Source: Dacryopinax spathularia
Taxonomy: Eukaryota; Basidiomycota; Dacrymycetes; Dacrymycetales; Dacrymycetaceae
Direction of reading: 5' to 3'
Length of the DNA stretch: 64,000 bases
Assembly (NCBI GenBank): GCA_037974965.1
Contig: JBBPFI010000001.1
Coordinates: forward strand, 186,001-250,000
The notes beneath the pieces are model-generated. The model ran no database searches, had not been told where the DNA came from, and worked only from the letters and a program-made list of their open reading frames with translations. Of the stretch, positions 12,402 through 22,405 are shown in pieces. Position numbers and translations under genes: made by a program. Each line of letters opens with the position of its first letter. Position 1 is the first letter of the stretch.

Positions 12402-15151
12402 ATGGACATCGACCCAATTATAACAGCTTGGGAAGGCGGTAATTGCAGTCGGCGTGCCTGTGGGAAAGCTATCGGCCCGAACGATGAATGGAGGTTGATT
12501 GCTGGACGATCTGCAAGCACTGGGTTACCGCTTCCAGCACAGATTTACTGCTTAGCGTGCTTTGAGCATTACAACAGTAAAGAAGGGACACTTATCCGCC
12601 CAGGCACTCGGACACGGACCACGCCAGCCGTTCAAGTTGATATAGAGGATGTGAGACGCCTCAATGCTAGCGCACAACGATCATCATCCACTGGTACGTC
12701 TGTCTGAACTGGGAATTCACAAGACTTACCCCCCATAGATCGACCATCATATGTCCGGGCAGTCGGCCTTCAATTCAACCAAGGCATTCCTGGTCCAGGA
12801 GCCTTTGCCGAATCGCCAGTCTCTGGCGGCTATCCAAGCCTACCAGCTGGCTTCCCTCCAACACACCATGGCACGCTTGCTGGAGCATTGCCACGTACAG
12901 CATTTGCGCATCATCCAGCTGCTCAGCAAGCATTCGGCTACAGCGCAAACCATCCGCACTATACCCATGCTCGCCTGGCAGTTAAGAAGTATATCAATAC
13001 ACCGCCCGCTGAGACGATACGTGTAGAGGCTTCCGTTCAGTATCTGAAGGATGGAAAGAAAGGATCATTTCTGGTTGGGGTACGCCTGGTAGCTTTACTC
13101 CTGCATTACAGCCAGCTAATGAATCTCCAGAACACGGCTGAGCGTCTGCTCGATGTCCCTGCTTTGCTAAAGCCGCTGGCGCTTAAGTCCCATATCTTTG
13201 CCTCGCTTCAGGCCAAACTGGCTCAAGATACTCGGGATTACCACTTTTCCCTTGACGATTTCGACTTATGTGGGCAGGGGCTGGCCAATCTTGAGCGGAA
13301 CCTTGATTCTACGCCATTGTATGCCCATTGCTTCAAGCAGGCACCCCGAGCTCCCAAGCCAGTGTGGAATCCAAACGCGGTTGTTGAAATTTTCCTGGTC
13401 ATCAAGAAAGGTGTGTGGAAGCGGGTTGAGGAGTGGAAGATTGCTGGAGAGGATGCCAGTGTATGTTCCGGTTTGAGGCACTCTCTGCTGGCGTTATAGC
13501 TGACTTCCCCGCAGGCAGAACGCTCCCTACAACCCCTTGCAGTCCCATCCTACATCCCTCGGTATCCAACAAGTGCTTCTGTGCCAGTAGACAGGCCGCG
13601 CAAGACACCAGTGGCTGGCTCATGTACCAGCAACTCTCCTGGCTCACGGACACCAGCTTCTCAACCTGCTGCTCCCCGAGGCACATCCTTGAAGCGTGCT
13701 CATGAGCAAGATGATGAGGCAGACCGTGATGGAGGAGATATTAGGCGGGCGATCATGTTTTCAGAGCACAGCAAGGTTCTTCATACCAGTGGTGCGCCTC
13801 AGCTTGCTCTTTCGCAATAGCCAGAATCTGATGCTCGGCCAGCAACGTCATTCACCAGTCGTGGATTCTTTCTCCCCATACCCATTGTTACATGGCAGGA
13901 GCTCTTCAAAGACCAGCGACGACTCAAGATTGATTATGAAGGGCTGGGGAGCGATGCCATTCTTCGAATTGAGGAATCCCATCGCCATATGCTGGGCAAG
14001 CCTGGTTCCTTCAAGACCGCTCATCCAGCATCTTTGACGCTGAATGAGATCCCAGCCCAGTGGGATAATCTGGAAAAGTTGCCGTTCCCCATTTGTCAAC
14101 GTACCTCAGTTGCTGGCAAGCGATACTTCCGGAGACTTGCCAAGCAAGGCGGCAAGCGAGTTCCAGCCTCCATTCCAGACCAGGCGCGGTTCCTGGAGAA
14201 TGAAGGGAATGTGCTGTATTGGGCAACGGCCTTACACAATGAGACGAACAACTTCATCCGTGACAAGCTGGCCGCCAACCCCGACCATCCGGCCAAGCTG
14301 CTGGAGCTCCCTCAGACGCGTATGGTTCGAGCTGGTCTGTTCATCAACAGCGGATCAACCAGCCAGGATGAACGCCAGGGACTGGTGACATTGATCGAAG
14401 AGTTGATACCCCAAATTCCAGTCATGGAGGGCGAGTCCTCGTTTGTCAAGTTTATCAATAACGGCTCGCCACAACCGCGGTTCACAGAAGGCAAAGCTGG
14501 TGTACTGGCCCGGTTTCTGGCATTCTGCCAGCACGTTCAATTTCTGCTGACAGATGGACTGGCCTTCGTGACCGACTACCAGGGTAAGTGAGCTCAATTC
14601 ATTTGACGGTCTCAGCTGGCTAATGGTACGCTAGGGTCTTTAACTCTGCTGAGCGACCCACAGATAGTAACTCATCCGTACGCATGCCTTCTCACTGGTT
14701 GCCAGCAACTTGACGCTAACAGAGATATAGGGACCTTGGTCGGCTCTTCGGGGAAGGCAATCTCGATACATCCTTCTACGACTTCAAGTCAGCCCATCCT
14801 TGCAACGAGTATTGCTCTGCATTTGGTCTGAAACCGCTTGCTGGCACGACAATCAACTTGCCGGATGGCAAGGATGTCAATGAAGGGACAACCAACAATG
14901 CGGTGGATGCACGATCACCAGCTGCTGGACAAGTTCCGGAGGGCCCAGTAGCTGGTGAGGCGGGTGAAGGCTTGCCGATGAACCAGGAGGGAATGAGTGG
15001 TCGAACACTCCGTGACGCTGAGCCAGCAAATGACATGAACGCATGCACGCCAGCTGGCTCTGCTGGTCAATCACTACGGATCCGAATCCGCCTCAATGGG
15101 AAGACAAAGATGACTGGAAGCGGGGATCCAGGACCTGACTCGCGTGCTTGA
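12402..15151 (+). CDS. Alpha-type (atypical) protein kinase, fungal expanded family
   Basis: ATG 12402 opens an N-terminal Cys motif (NCSRRACGKAIGP ... YCLACFEHY) like the zinc-ribbon head of many basidiomycete alpha-kinases. The first intron is 12694-12738. A long central region follows (VPALLKPLALKSHIFASLQ, WNPNAVVEIFLVIKKGVW), then a Ser/Pro linker. The kinase core is at about 13850-14840: GKPGSFKTAHPASLT, GLAFVTDYQG, LTLLSDPQIVTHP, and the zinc-binding signature FGEGNLDTSFYDFKSAHPCN followed by EYCSAFGL. The signature keeps the His-x-Cys...Cys residues of eEF2-kinase-like enzymes. The tail after about 14850 is low-complexity and ends at TGA 15151. Family members phosphorylate Ser/Thr in helical substrates; the substrate here is unknown. 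Exon borders between 13480 and 13830 and around 14590-14740 are approximate. Confidence 0.75.
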
Positions 15152-15577
15152 ATGCCCATAGCAGTAATATAGAAGAGTCAGCCATCTGCTGAGCTCAGAC
15201 CGGACTCTTGTGTTTTCTTTCTTCTCGTCCAACTCCCATCATTCGTTCCAGTCTCGCCTTTAGTAGCTAGTCCGAGATGTCCAACTCATGTCATTCGTTC
15301 CTATGAGCCTCCTCATTGTGCGATATTAGACTGCCAGTAAGTGCTGGCTCAGCAATCATGACTGTAAGCGCTGGCCCAGCAACGACAACTGTAGGCGCTG
15401 GCCCGCAGACAACAACCGTAAGCGCTCAGTTCTCCCCCTCTGGGGCAGTGCCAGTGGAGGCAACCAGTTTGAGCTCCGCAAAAATGTTTTTAAAAGGTAC
15501 GCCGGCAAATCCCTATGCGCCTAAGGCCGACGGAGTGGCCATGCAAGCTGTCCAGCTCTGACCATAGTCTTGCTCAC
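15152..15577. other. Non-coding right flank inside the island, with short tandem units
   Basis: Between the alpha-kinase stop and the right inverted repeat. Two copies of a 23-bp segment (GTCCAACTC...TCATTCGTTCC) lie near 15228 and 15280. At 15360-15430 a unit of about 30 bp (ACTGTAAGCGCTGGCCCAGC and variants) repeats about two and a half times. There is no convincing gene; the short open frame across it is compositional. Confidence 0.5.
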
Positions 15578-15579
15578 GT

Positions 15580-15628
15580 CTACGGACAGCACCCTGAGCT
15601 GTCCGCGAACAGCTTCCATACTGAGAAG
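15580..15628 (+). repeat. Right inverted repeat of the 8.8-kb island
   Basis: Partner of 6785-6836; the best-matching core is 15597-15620. It also contains a perfect 7-bp hairpin, GGACAGC at 15584 pairing with GCTGTCC at 15598. Confidence 0.6.
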
Positions 15629-15858
15629 AGGCTAAACCGAAGAAGGAACGCGTGTACGGTGCATATATCGACGTCACTCCCTTTCCGGGTGAACACTTCT
15701 GTGATTCCTTCAACTCCCCTCTTTCGTCGTCGTCGTCGTCAGGCACCTTGTACTCGGCAAGCGGATAAACGCCCTCCTTTCCCCAGCCCCTCTTCCAGCC
15801 TACTACTCCTACGTCCACCTCCACCCACTATACTGCCAACGAAGAGCGTACAGCGACG

Positions 15859-17393
15859 ATGACAACCTCCAAAGTCTTCCAGCTCACAGCGGGCGTACAG
15901 TGTTACGACTGGGGAAAACTGGGCTCGGCGTCTAAGGCTGCTGAGTATGCGGCTGTTACGGGGCTGAAGATCGAGGAGGATAAGCCTTATGCTGAGGTGC
16001 GTCCCTTCCCCCCCTCCATCACTACCTCCCTCTGCTAGGCTGCTCCTGCTCCTGCTGCCATTTCATGATGTTGTAATGTTGTGGAGATGGTATGATGCTA
16101 ACCCTGTTGATCGGTTAACAGCTATGGATGGGCACCCACCCCAACTCCCCTTCCTCGCTCTACCCCTCCGGCCCCCCTCTCCTGACCCACATCCAGTCTC
16201 ACCCCGAGCTCCTCGGTAAAAAAGTTCGCGAGCACTTCGGCACCGACCTGCCGTTCTTGTTCAAGGTGCTTGCCATTCGGAAGGCGCTTTCGATTCAGGC
16301 GCATCCGGATAAGGGGCTCGCGGAGAGGCTGCATAGGGAGAGGCCGGAGTTGTATAAGGATGGGAATCATAAGGTGCGTCCTGTGCCTCTTCCCTTACAT
16401 CTTCTCCCTCTTTCGCCTTCCGCTGCACTACTCCCTGCTCCGTCCTGCTTTCGTATGGCATGAAATAGTGCTGACTGCCATGATGTGCTGCAGCCCGAGA
16501 TGGCCATAGCCATCACAGAATTCTCAGGCTTCTGCGGCTTCCTCCCTCCCTCCGAGATCCAAGCCTACCTCCGCCTCGTCCCCGAATTCGCTGCTCTCAT
16601 CTCCCCCTCGGCGCGGGAAGCGTTCCTCGCCTCCCCAAATCCGGACAAGACCGCCTTGAAATCCGTCTTCTCAAGCCTGATGGAAGCCCCGGACGCTGAG
16701 GTCCACTTGTGGGTCGGAAGGTTGGTGCAGCGGTATTTGGCGGGAGGGGACGATGTCAAGCCTGAGGAGAAGGGCGTGCAGGAGCTGGCTGTCATGCTCG
16801 ACAGCCAGTTCCCGGGTGACGTGGGCGTGATGTGTGTGTTTATGCTTAATGTCGTGCATCTTAAGCCGGGGGAGGCGGTGTTCCTGAAGGCTAATGACCC
16901 TCATGCGTACATTAACGGAGGTGAGCGCTGTTCTATTACTTATGGGTACAGAGGATGCTGATGTGCAAGGCTAGATATCATCGAATGCATGGCCACGTCC
17001 GACAATGTCGTCCGTGCCGGTCTGACACCCAAGATCCGCGACGTACCCACCTTGGTCAACATGCTCACATATGAGACCGCACCCGCCTCGGAGCAGCTCC
17101 TCCCTCCCCAACCCTTCCGAGGCTCGAAGCACAGCCTGCTATACGACCCACCTATCGAAGAGTTCTGCGTCCTATTGACCCAGCTCGGCGAGGGCGAGGA
17201 AGACGCCTACGGTGCGATTGACGGGCCGAGCATCCTGATCGTCACTGAAGGAGAAGGGGAGATCGTAGCGGAGGATGAGACGAAAGAGGTCAAAAAGGGC
17301 CAAGTATGGTTCATTGGCGCGGACGTCGATGCGAGGTTCAAGAGCACCAAGGACGGGTTGGTGCTCTATCGCGCATTTGCGGTTGCGCCTTGA
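15859..17393 (+). CDS. Mannose-6-phosphate isomerase (type I, zinc-dependent)
   Basis: Exons 15859-15996, 16122-16373, 16494-16920 and 16975-17393 give 411 aa, the usual length for type I enzymes. Markers are GVQCYDWGKLGSASKAAEYA at the N-terminus, the WMGTHPNSPS zinc-site region, PFLFKVLAIRKALSIQAHPD with the zinc ligands Q and H, LKANDPHAYINGDIIECMA, and a C-terminal cupin half ending YRAFAVAP. It interconverts fructose-6-phosphate and mannose-6-phosphate in the cytosol, feeding GDP-mannose for glycosylation and cell wall. The right end of the mobile island lies only 230 bp upstream of its ATG, so the element may sit in its promoter. Confidence 0.95.
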
Positions 17394-17414
17394 GGTAAGC
17401 ACATTCCTGGCAAT

Positions 17415-19279
17415 TTACCAGTCTTCCGCAGCGGGCTGATCTGCTTCGTCGTCTTCTTCTTGGTCCTCGCCTGCTTGGTCGTCCAACCCTGCCCACATCC
17501 CCTGTTGCGCCCCTTCGCCGCCCGCAATTTCCTCGAACATGGACTGTGCGACCTCAGCAGCCCGATCAGCAGTCTCCACCAGGCCCTGGCCCATCCCTCC
17601 CAAGACATACACGCCCTCCCCAACTTCCTTTGCTCCATCATCCTCTGCCTCAGACGGACCATCCTCGAACGTGTAATAGAACGTCAAGAGCGCTTCCTGC
17701 TCGGGCTTGCCCGTAAGCTGCAGGAATGCCTGCAGGTAAGGCTGTAGCAGCTCTTTCGCCTCTTTCTTTTCTTCCTCTTTTTGCACCCCTTGCCCCTCTT
17801 CGTTGTCGGTGTTGGCGAAGTCGGAGTCAAGCGGGACGGACAAATAAACAGCATCTATATACCAAGAAAAAGTCATCAATATGATCGAATTGTAGCCCTG
17901 GTATGGCAGAGACTGGAACGAAAGAGAGCGAGACGCACATTTTCCGGACGGAGTTGATCGAGAACCTTCGCCCGACCAGAGACAGGTTACTGCCTTGTCT
18001 GAACCTTGCTCTCCCAATGCGTGAGGAGGGAAGACAAGGAGAGCGGTGTCGAGTTCTTCATCAAGAGCGAGAGTTTGTTCGATGACGGCGAGACATCGTG
18101 CGCTCTTCTTGCCTCTCCGAGCAGTCGGGCTCTGGAGTGTAGACGGCGCAAGATGCGGTTCCATAACGACCTTCTTCGCCCGGAACACTTCATCAATCCC
18201 CTCCAGCTGGATCCTCACCCCCTCACCCGCCTTGCTTGGCAGCTCCAGCCGCTCAATAGAATGACCTAGGATGTATGGTGCACCCCGAACAGCCGCCATA
18301 CGACAGAAGAGCTGGGCGAGCTCGCCAGCGCCGCCGTAGTGCCCTACGAGGTAGGCTGAGGGTCCGTACCTTCCAAAACCTAGGAGATGTTGTCGGATCG
18401 CCTGCAGGCCGGGGAGGGTGGGGTCTGCCGTGTGGTTTGGGTTAGCCAGACCCAGGTAGAAGGAATGGAGGTGAGAGGAGGGACGCACCAGTAGGCCGAA
18501 CACGTTGCGCAACAACATATGTGAGCGCCCTCGCTCCCTCCTCGTCCAAGTCCCACACTTCCCTCAAATAATCCACCAACGGCATCTCCTCCTTTCCCCT
18601 CACTTCTGGAAGGTCCTCGAACGCCGCCCGATGCTGTGGAGGCTGGGAAGTGCTGCCTCCAGCGCACCAGAGGAGGAAGCGCATGAGCTTGCGTTTCGTC
18701 AGGAGGGGGAGGGGGGAGCGGAATATGTCTTCTTTCGAGGAGGGGACTTTGACTGCTTTCCCCTCTCTGGCTTGTGTTGGTGTGGTTTGTGGTTGTTGGT
18801 CCTCAGGTTTTGTTGAGGACTGAGCAGGTGGTGAAGACGGGGAGTAGAGGAAAAGACCTTGCACGAGCTGGAAAGCGCATTGTTTACTCAGCTTGCTCTT
18901 GACGAGCTGGTCGATCAGCGGCGAGTAGCTGCGTATCATCATCGGCTGGAGGGAGAGCGCATATTCCCTTGACTGTTTCTTCAGCTCTGGGAGGGCGAAC
19001 GGCAAGGTCTGCAGTGTCGGATTGTGTAGGTAGGGAGGGGGGGATTGGGGGAGGGAGAGGAGATCGGAGATTGTTAGAGAGGCGGAGGTGCTGCCGTATA
19101 ACGGGGAGGGGTCGACGTGGAGTACGGAGAGGCCATGGACAGATAGGGCGCTGTTTGGAAGTGAGCCATGCTTAGTATTGAAGGACGGTAGAGAAGGAGA
19201 GGGCGTACGCTGCGAGTATGCTTTGAGGGAGTGATGTGCCGAGGAGGAGAACATCGAATTCGTTGGGCAGTGTGTCCAT
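17415..19279 (-). CDS. MRS6: Rab escort protein (Rab geranylgeranyltransferase component A)
   Basis: Minus-strand exons 19279-19209, 19150-18489, 18424-17939 and 17854-17415 give 552 aa. The dinucleotide-fold start (NEFDVLLLGTSLPQSILAA, then SVHGLSVLHVDPSPLYGS) is the GDI/REP signature. FGRYGPSAYLVGHYGGAGEL and GAPYILGH are also conserved. An insert after LVQGLFLYSP and an acidic tail (GLDDQAGEDQEEDDEADQ) fit REP rather than the shorter RabGDI. In the family this protein presents newly made Rab GTPases to the prenyltransferase and delivers them to membranes. The gene is convergent with the isomerase gene; the stops are only 21 bp apart. Confidence 0.85.
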
Positions 19280-19688
19280 CGTTTACTGTCGTGATACAAC
19301 GGCGTTCCGTATCTGCACCTGTCTCAGCTGTTCGTCGCAGAGTCAAAAGACTCGGGATCGTATCAGAAACTGTCTTAGGTAAAAGGTTAAGGTGAAGTGA
19401 GCAACGACAATGATAACGACGATGGATCACTCCTAACGAGCATAGTCCCTTACATTCCTCAACCATGAGACATCGATCGTTCCTCCCATCGAGCACACGA
19501 CCACGATGGGGAGTTGTTATATGCATCTGAGACGTGTCTATGCGAGATAGTTCGCTGGAAAACGCTGCAGAAGTAAGGCATTCCCCCTCTCGATTTGAAT
19601 AGTAATACAGATTGCATTGAGTAGAATACAAATGCGACTCGTCCCCTTCCTACCACTCTCCGCAACGTTCCAAACCACAGATCATCAC
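19280..19688. other. Intergenic region upstream of the Rab escort gene
   Basis: 409 bp between two minus-strand genes. It should contain the Rab escort promoter and the 3' UTR of MED10. Nothing specific is seen. Confidence 0.35.
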
Positions 19689-20709
19689 TTAGGCAGGCGG
19701 AGCTGGTGAATTGCCCACGCCAACCTTGACGTCCACCTCTCCACCTCCGCCGAACACGTCCCCTCCCATAGGCTGCGATGCCTCCTCGCTTACTCCACCA
19801 ATCTCGGGCACCTCATCGACCACAACAGCGGGCACGCCTCCGGCTAGCTTGTCGCCGCCTGGGTCGGGTAGGTCTGAGAGGGGTATTGATGGTGGCGGGA
19901 CGTATTCTGCCATTTGTGGGAACGCTTCTGCCAGCCCGGCGGATAGATGCTGGAGGTATGACTGCATGCCATGTCAGCGAGTGATGAGAAAAGGATAGCA
20001 GAAGGAGGAAAGGAGGACGGGACGTACATGTACCGCGTGGACCTTGCCGTTCGTGAACTGGTTCTCGGCCGCAGTGAGCTCCAGCATAGTCCGCGTATAG
20101 TCGTCCGGGTTTCTCCCCTCGTCCAGATACCTGCAACCAGTCAGAAGGGTCCTCACCTTCCATCGTTCGAAGGACGTAAAGAGAAAAGACGCACTCAAGA
20201 ACCTGTAACGGCACCCACTCTTGCAACGCAGGAGCAGCCTCGTCCAGCTTCTGGAGCTTATCCACCACCTCCCTCACCGTCGCATGGATAATTGGCCCCG
20301 ACTCCTCCCTCGGAGGGGCGTAGACCGCCTCTGCCCGCGTTTGGAGCGTGTTAAGCTCCTCCGCAAGTGTCTCAAGCAGGAGCTCCACCTTCCCTAGCGG
20401 GCCCTCCGGTCTCTTCCTCTCTGCTCCTTTTAAGCCTGTGAACTCCCCCAGCGCTCCGCTGGCGGATGAAGACCCATGTTGGGAAGGCGAGCCAGCGGCG
20501 GAAGGGGAAAGGACGGATGTGCCGTCCGGACCTGGGGTGTACGGGGTGTAAGGTGTGAAAGGCGCTGAGGGCTCGTTGTCTGAGTCTGAGGTGTCTGCTT
20601 CGTCTGCTGAGGATGCGCCGGGTGTTTGGGGTGCTGAGGTTGGTGGGAGGGGGGACAGGGCGTGTTGCGCTGTTGAGTACGCTGACGAGTGCGGGGCGGG
20701 GTTGGACAT
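19689..20709 (-). CDS. MED10: Mediator complex subunit 10
   Basis: Exons 20709-20195, 20130-20028 and 19961-19689 give 296 aa. A Ser/Pro/Thr-rich N-terminus precedes the conserved Med10/Nut2 core: HATVREVVDKLQKLDEAAPA, then LQVLEYLDEGRNPDDYTRTM, LTAAENQFTNGKVHAVH and LAEAFPQM. The core matches Med10 of other fungi, which sits in the Mediator middle module and links activators to polymerase II. An in-frame upstream ATG at 20808 would add 33 residues. I chose 20709 because the added stretch lacks recognisable conservation, but this is uncertain. The Gly/Pro tail is lineage-specific. Confidence 0.9.
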
Positions 20710-20949
20710 CGCGGTGTGGGAGGGAACACGGAGATGGAGGGGGTGTGGTTGGGGAGGTTGAGCGGAGGGATGGCGGTCGAAGGGACTAAGACACGAATCC
20801 TTGCTCACTCGGAGATAGGGGTACCTTATCGCCGAGATTGATCGGAAATTGCCGAATCATCACTTGTCCTAGTAAAATACAATTGTGTTTCCCTCCATCC
20901 ATACATTGTTATAACAATACAACCATCGAAGGCCCCAAGACAGGCAGGA

Positions 20950-22405
20950 CTACAAGCCAGAATTATCCTGCGCCGGATGTTCCCCAAACTGACTCCTATC
21001 ACCCAGCATCCTCCCTCTCCGATCCAGCTCCTCCGCCTGGCTCAACACCCTCGGTTCCCACCACTGCCTCAACTCCCTCTCCACATCCTCCCACCGCTTT
21101 CCTTCTCCCTTTCCTCGGTCAAACACCTCCCAGAGCCCTAGCGCTTGCTCCGCTGCCTGGCTCGTACTAGCCGCAGTGTGTGGTCGGACACCGCAGACCG
21201 CATCGCCAGCTAGAATTACGCGCTGATCGGGAAAGACAGCGCGCGGAGAGCGGACGTCGGTGATGGCTTGGATAAACGGCGCTTTACAGAGATGCCAGAG
21301 TTTTGCGAGCACTGTGGGAAGTCGCTGGTCTGCCAGGGCTGTGATGGCCGCCTTCGTCTGTGGGGCCATGTCTGAAGGAGGCATCGTCCATTTATGCAGC
21401 TTGCCCTACGTGAGAATATCAGCTATCCAGAGAACACGGAGAACAAGGAGGAAGATGAGCAGACGAACGTTCTTGTCGGTAAAAATCTGCCGATGCCAAT
21501 CGCTCCCTTCTTCGGCGTTGTAGTACCAGACAAAGTTCATGCGACGTTTTTGCACTATGCCGCCTTCGCCGGGTATAAGGTAACAGAGGAACTGCAGGCC
21601 TTTGGAGTGAAAGAACTATCGCATGTTAGCTGCCTTCCTGAGACCTGAAGAGATGAGGGAGACACACGGTGAACTTTTCCAACAGGACATCCTTGACGTC
21701 CTCCGGTAGATCCTCCTCCGGCACCCGCCCGCGAAAAGCGACATAGCCCGCGTACGTCCTTTTCACACCTTGTAGATGCGCGTCCCGCCAGCTCGAGCTC
21801 GCACCTTCTGCACATATCACCAGATCTGCCAAGGCCGTCTTCTGCTCGTCCTTTCCATCCTTTGTTGCCTCCGTATACTTCACGACCACCTTGCCTCGCT
21901 CCGCGTCCCAGCGATAGTCCGTGACGTTACATCCGACCTTGTACACCGCCCTCTTCGCCTCCTCTTTTCCTTCCTCGGGTATGGGTGAGTCAAGATACCC
22001 CTCCCTCTCAACGCCATCAAAGTTCGCCCTCAGGACCCAATACAGCTTGTCCCAACTGGTCATCCTCTGCACGTGTTCCTCCTTCTCCCTCACACTCCCA
22101 TCCCGGTTGAGGTACTGCCTCCCGCCTGTATTCTCGACAAACAGGCGCGTGCGGGTGCGGTCGAACGTGCGGAAGAAAGACTGGGTAGAGCTGCCAAAGA
22201 CGATTCCCGCGCCTTGGGCGGAGAGTGAGGGGGATCGCTCGAGGATCTGGACGTGGTAGTGCGAGCGGAGAAGGGTGATACCGTGCATCTGCATATATGC
22301 TGTGCATCAGTCCTAGAACATGAAGATATTATCAGGTCGAGGGCTTACCAGTCCACCTAGAGACCCTCCGACGACGATCGCCTCCCTCTGTGGGACCGAC
22401 GACAT
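20950..22405 (-). CDS. FAD-dependent monooxygenase (2,6-dihydroxypyridine hydroxylase-like)
   Basis: Exons 22405-22349, 22288-21668, 21615-21469 and 21405-20950 give 426 aa. The N-terminus has the FAD Rossmann motif (REAIVVGGSLGGLMHGITLL), followed by QILERSP and GAGIVFG. The middle carries GASSSWRDAHL, YAGYVAFRGRVPEEDLPED and KFTFFHSKGLQFLCYLIPGE. The C-terminal FAD site is VILAGDAVCGVRPHTAASTS. This is the aromatic-ring monooxygenase fold. The LCYLIPGE and NFVWYYN segments place it in the fungal branch annotated as 2,6-dihydroxypyridine-3-monooxygenase-like. The substrate is unknown. The C-terminus retains a Trp/Arg-rich helix. It is not part of a visible biosynthetic cluster. Confidence 0.85.

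Larger units (their letters stand above)
6785..15628. mobile_element. Candidate large gene-carrying mobile element bounded by inverted repeats
   Basis: The island starts 206 bp after the CTR9 stop and ends 230 bp before the isomerase ATG. Its ends form an imperfect inverted repeat. The reverse complement of the left end contains AGCTGTCCACAAACGGCTTC and the right end contains AGCTGTCCGCGAACAGCTTC; the core matches at 20 of 24 positions with only transitions differing. Similarity fades over about 50 bp (CTACGG on the inner side, CT-AGA on the outer side). The interior holds an unknown gene, an integrase-core gene and an alpha-kinase gene, and has a very high density of TGCTGG/CCAGCA. Exact termini and a target-site duplication could not be fixed by eye. 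Mobility is inferred from the repeats and the integrase. The alternative is an old accessory island whose end similarity is partly fortuitous. Confidence 0.6.

Noticed and set aside
15316-15561. Short frame with repeated AGPATTTVSA
   Set aside because: It is produced by the tandem units near the right end of the island; there is no conserved start or splice context.
17415-18060. FSINSVRKM string in another frame of the Rab escort gene, suggesting a different protein or frameshift
   Set aside because: The main frame continues with WSGEGSRSTPSGK joined to YAVYLSVPL, matching Rab escort proteins. The alternative frame has no support upstream.
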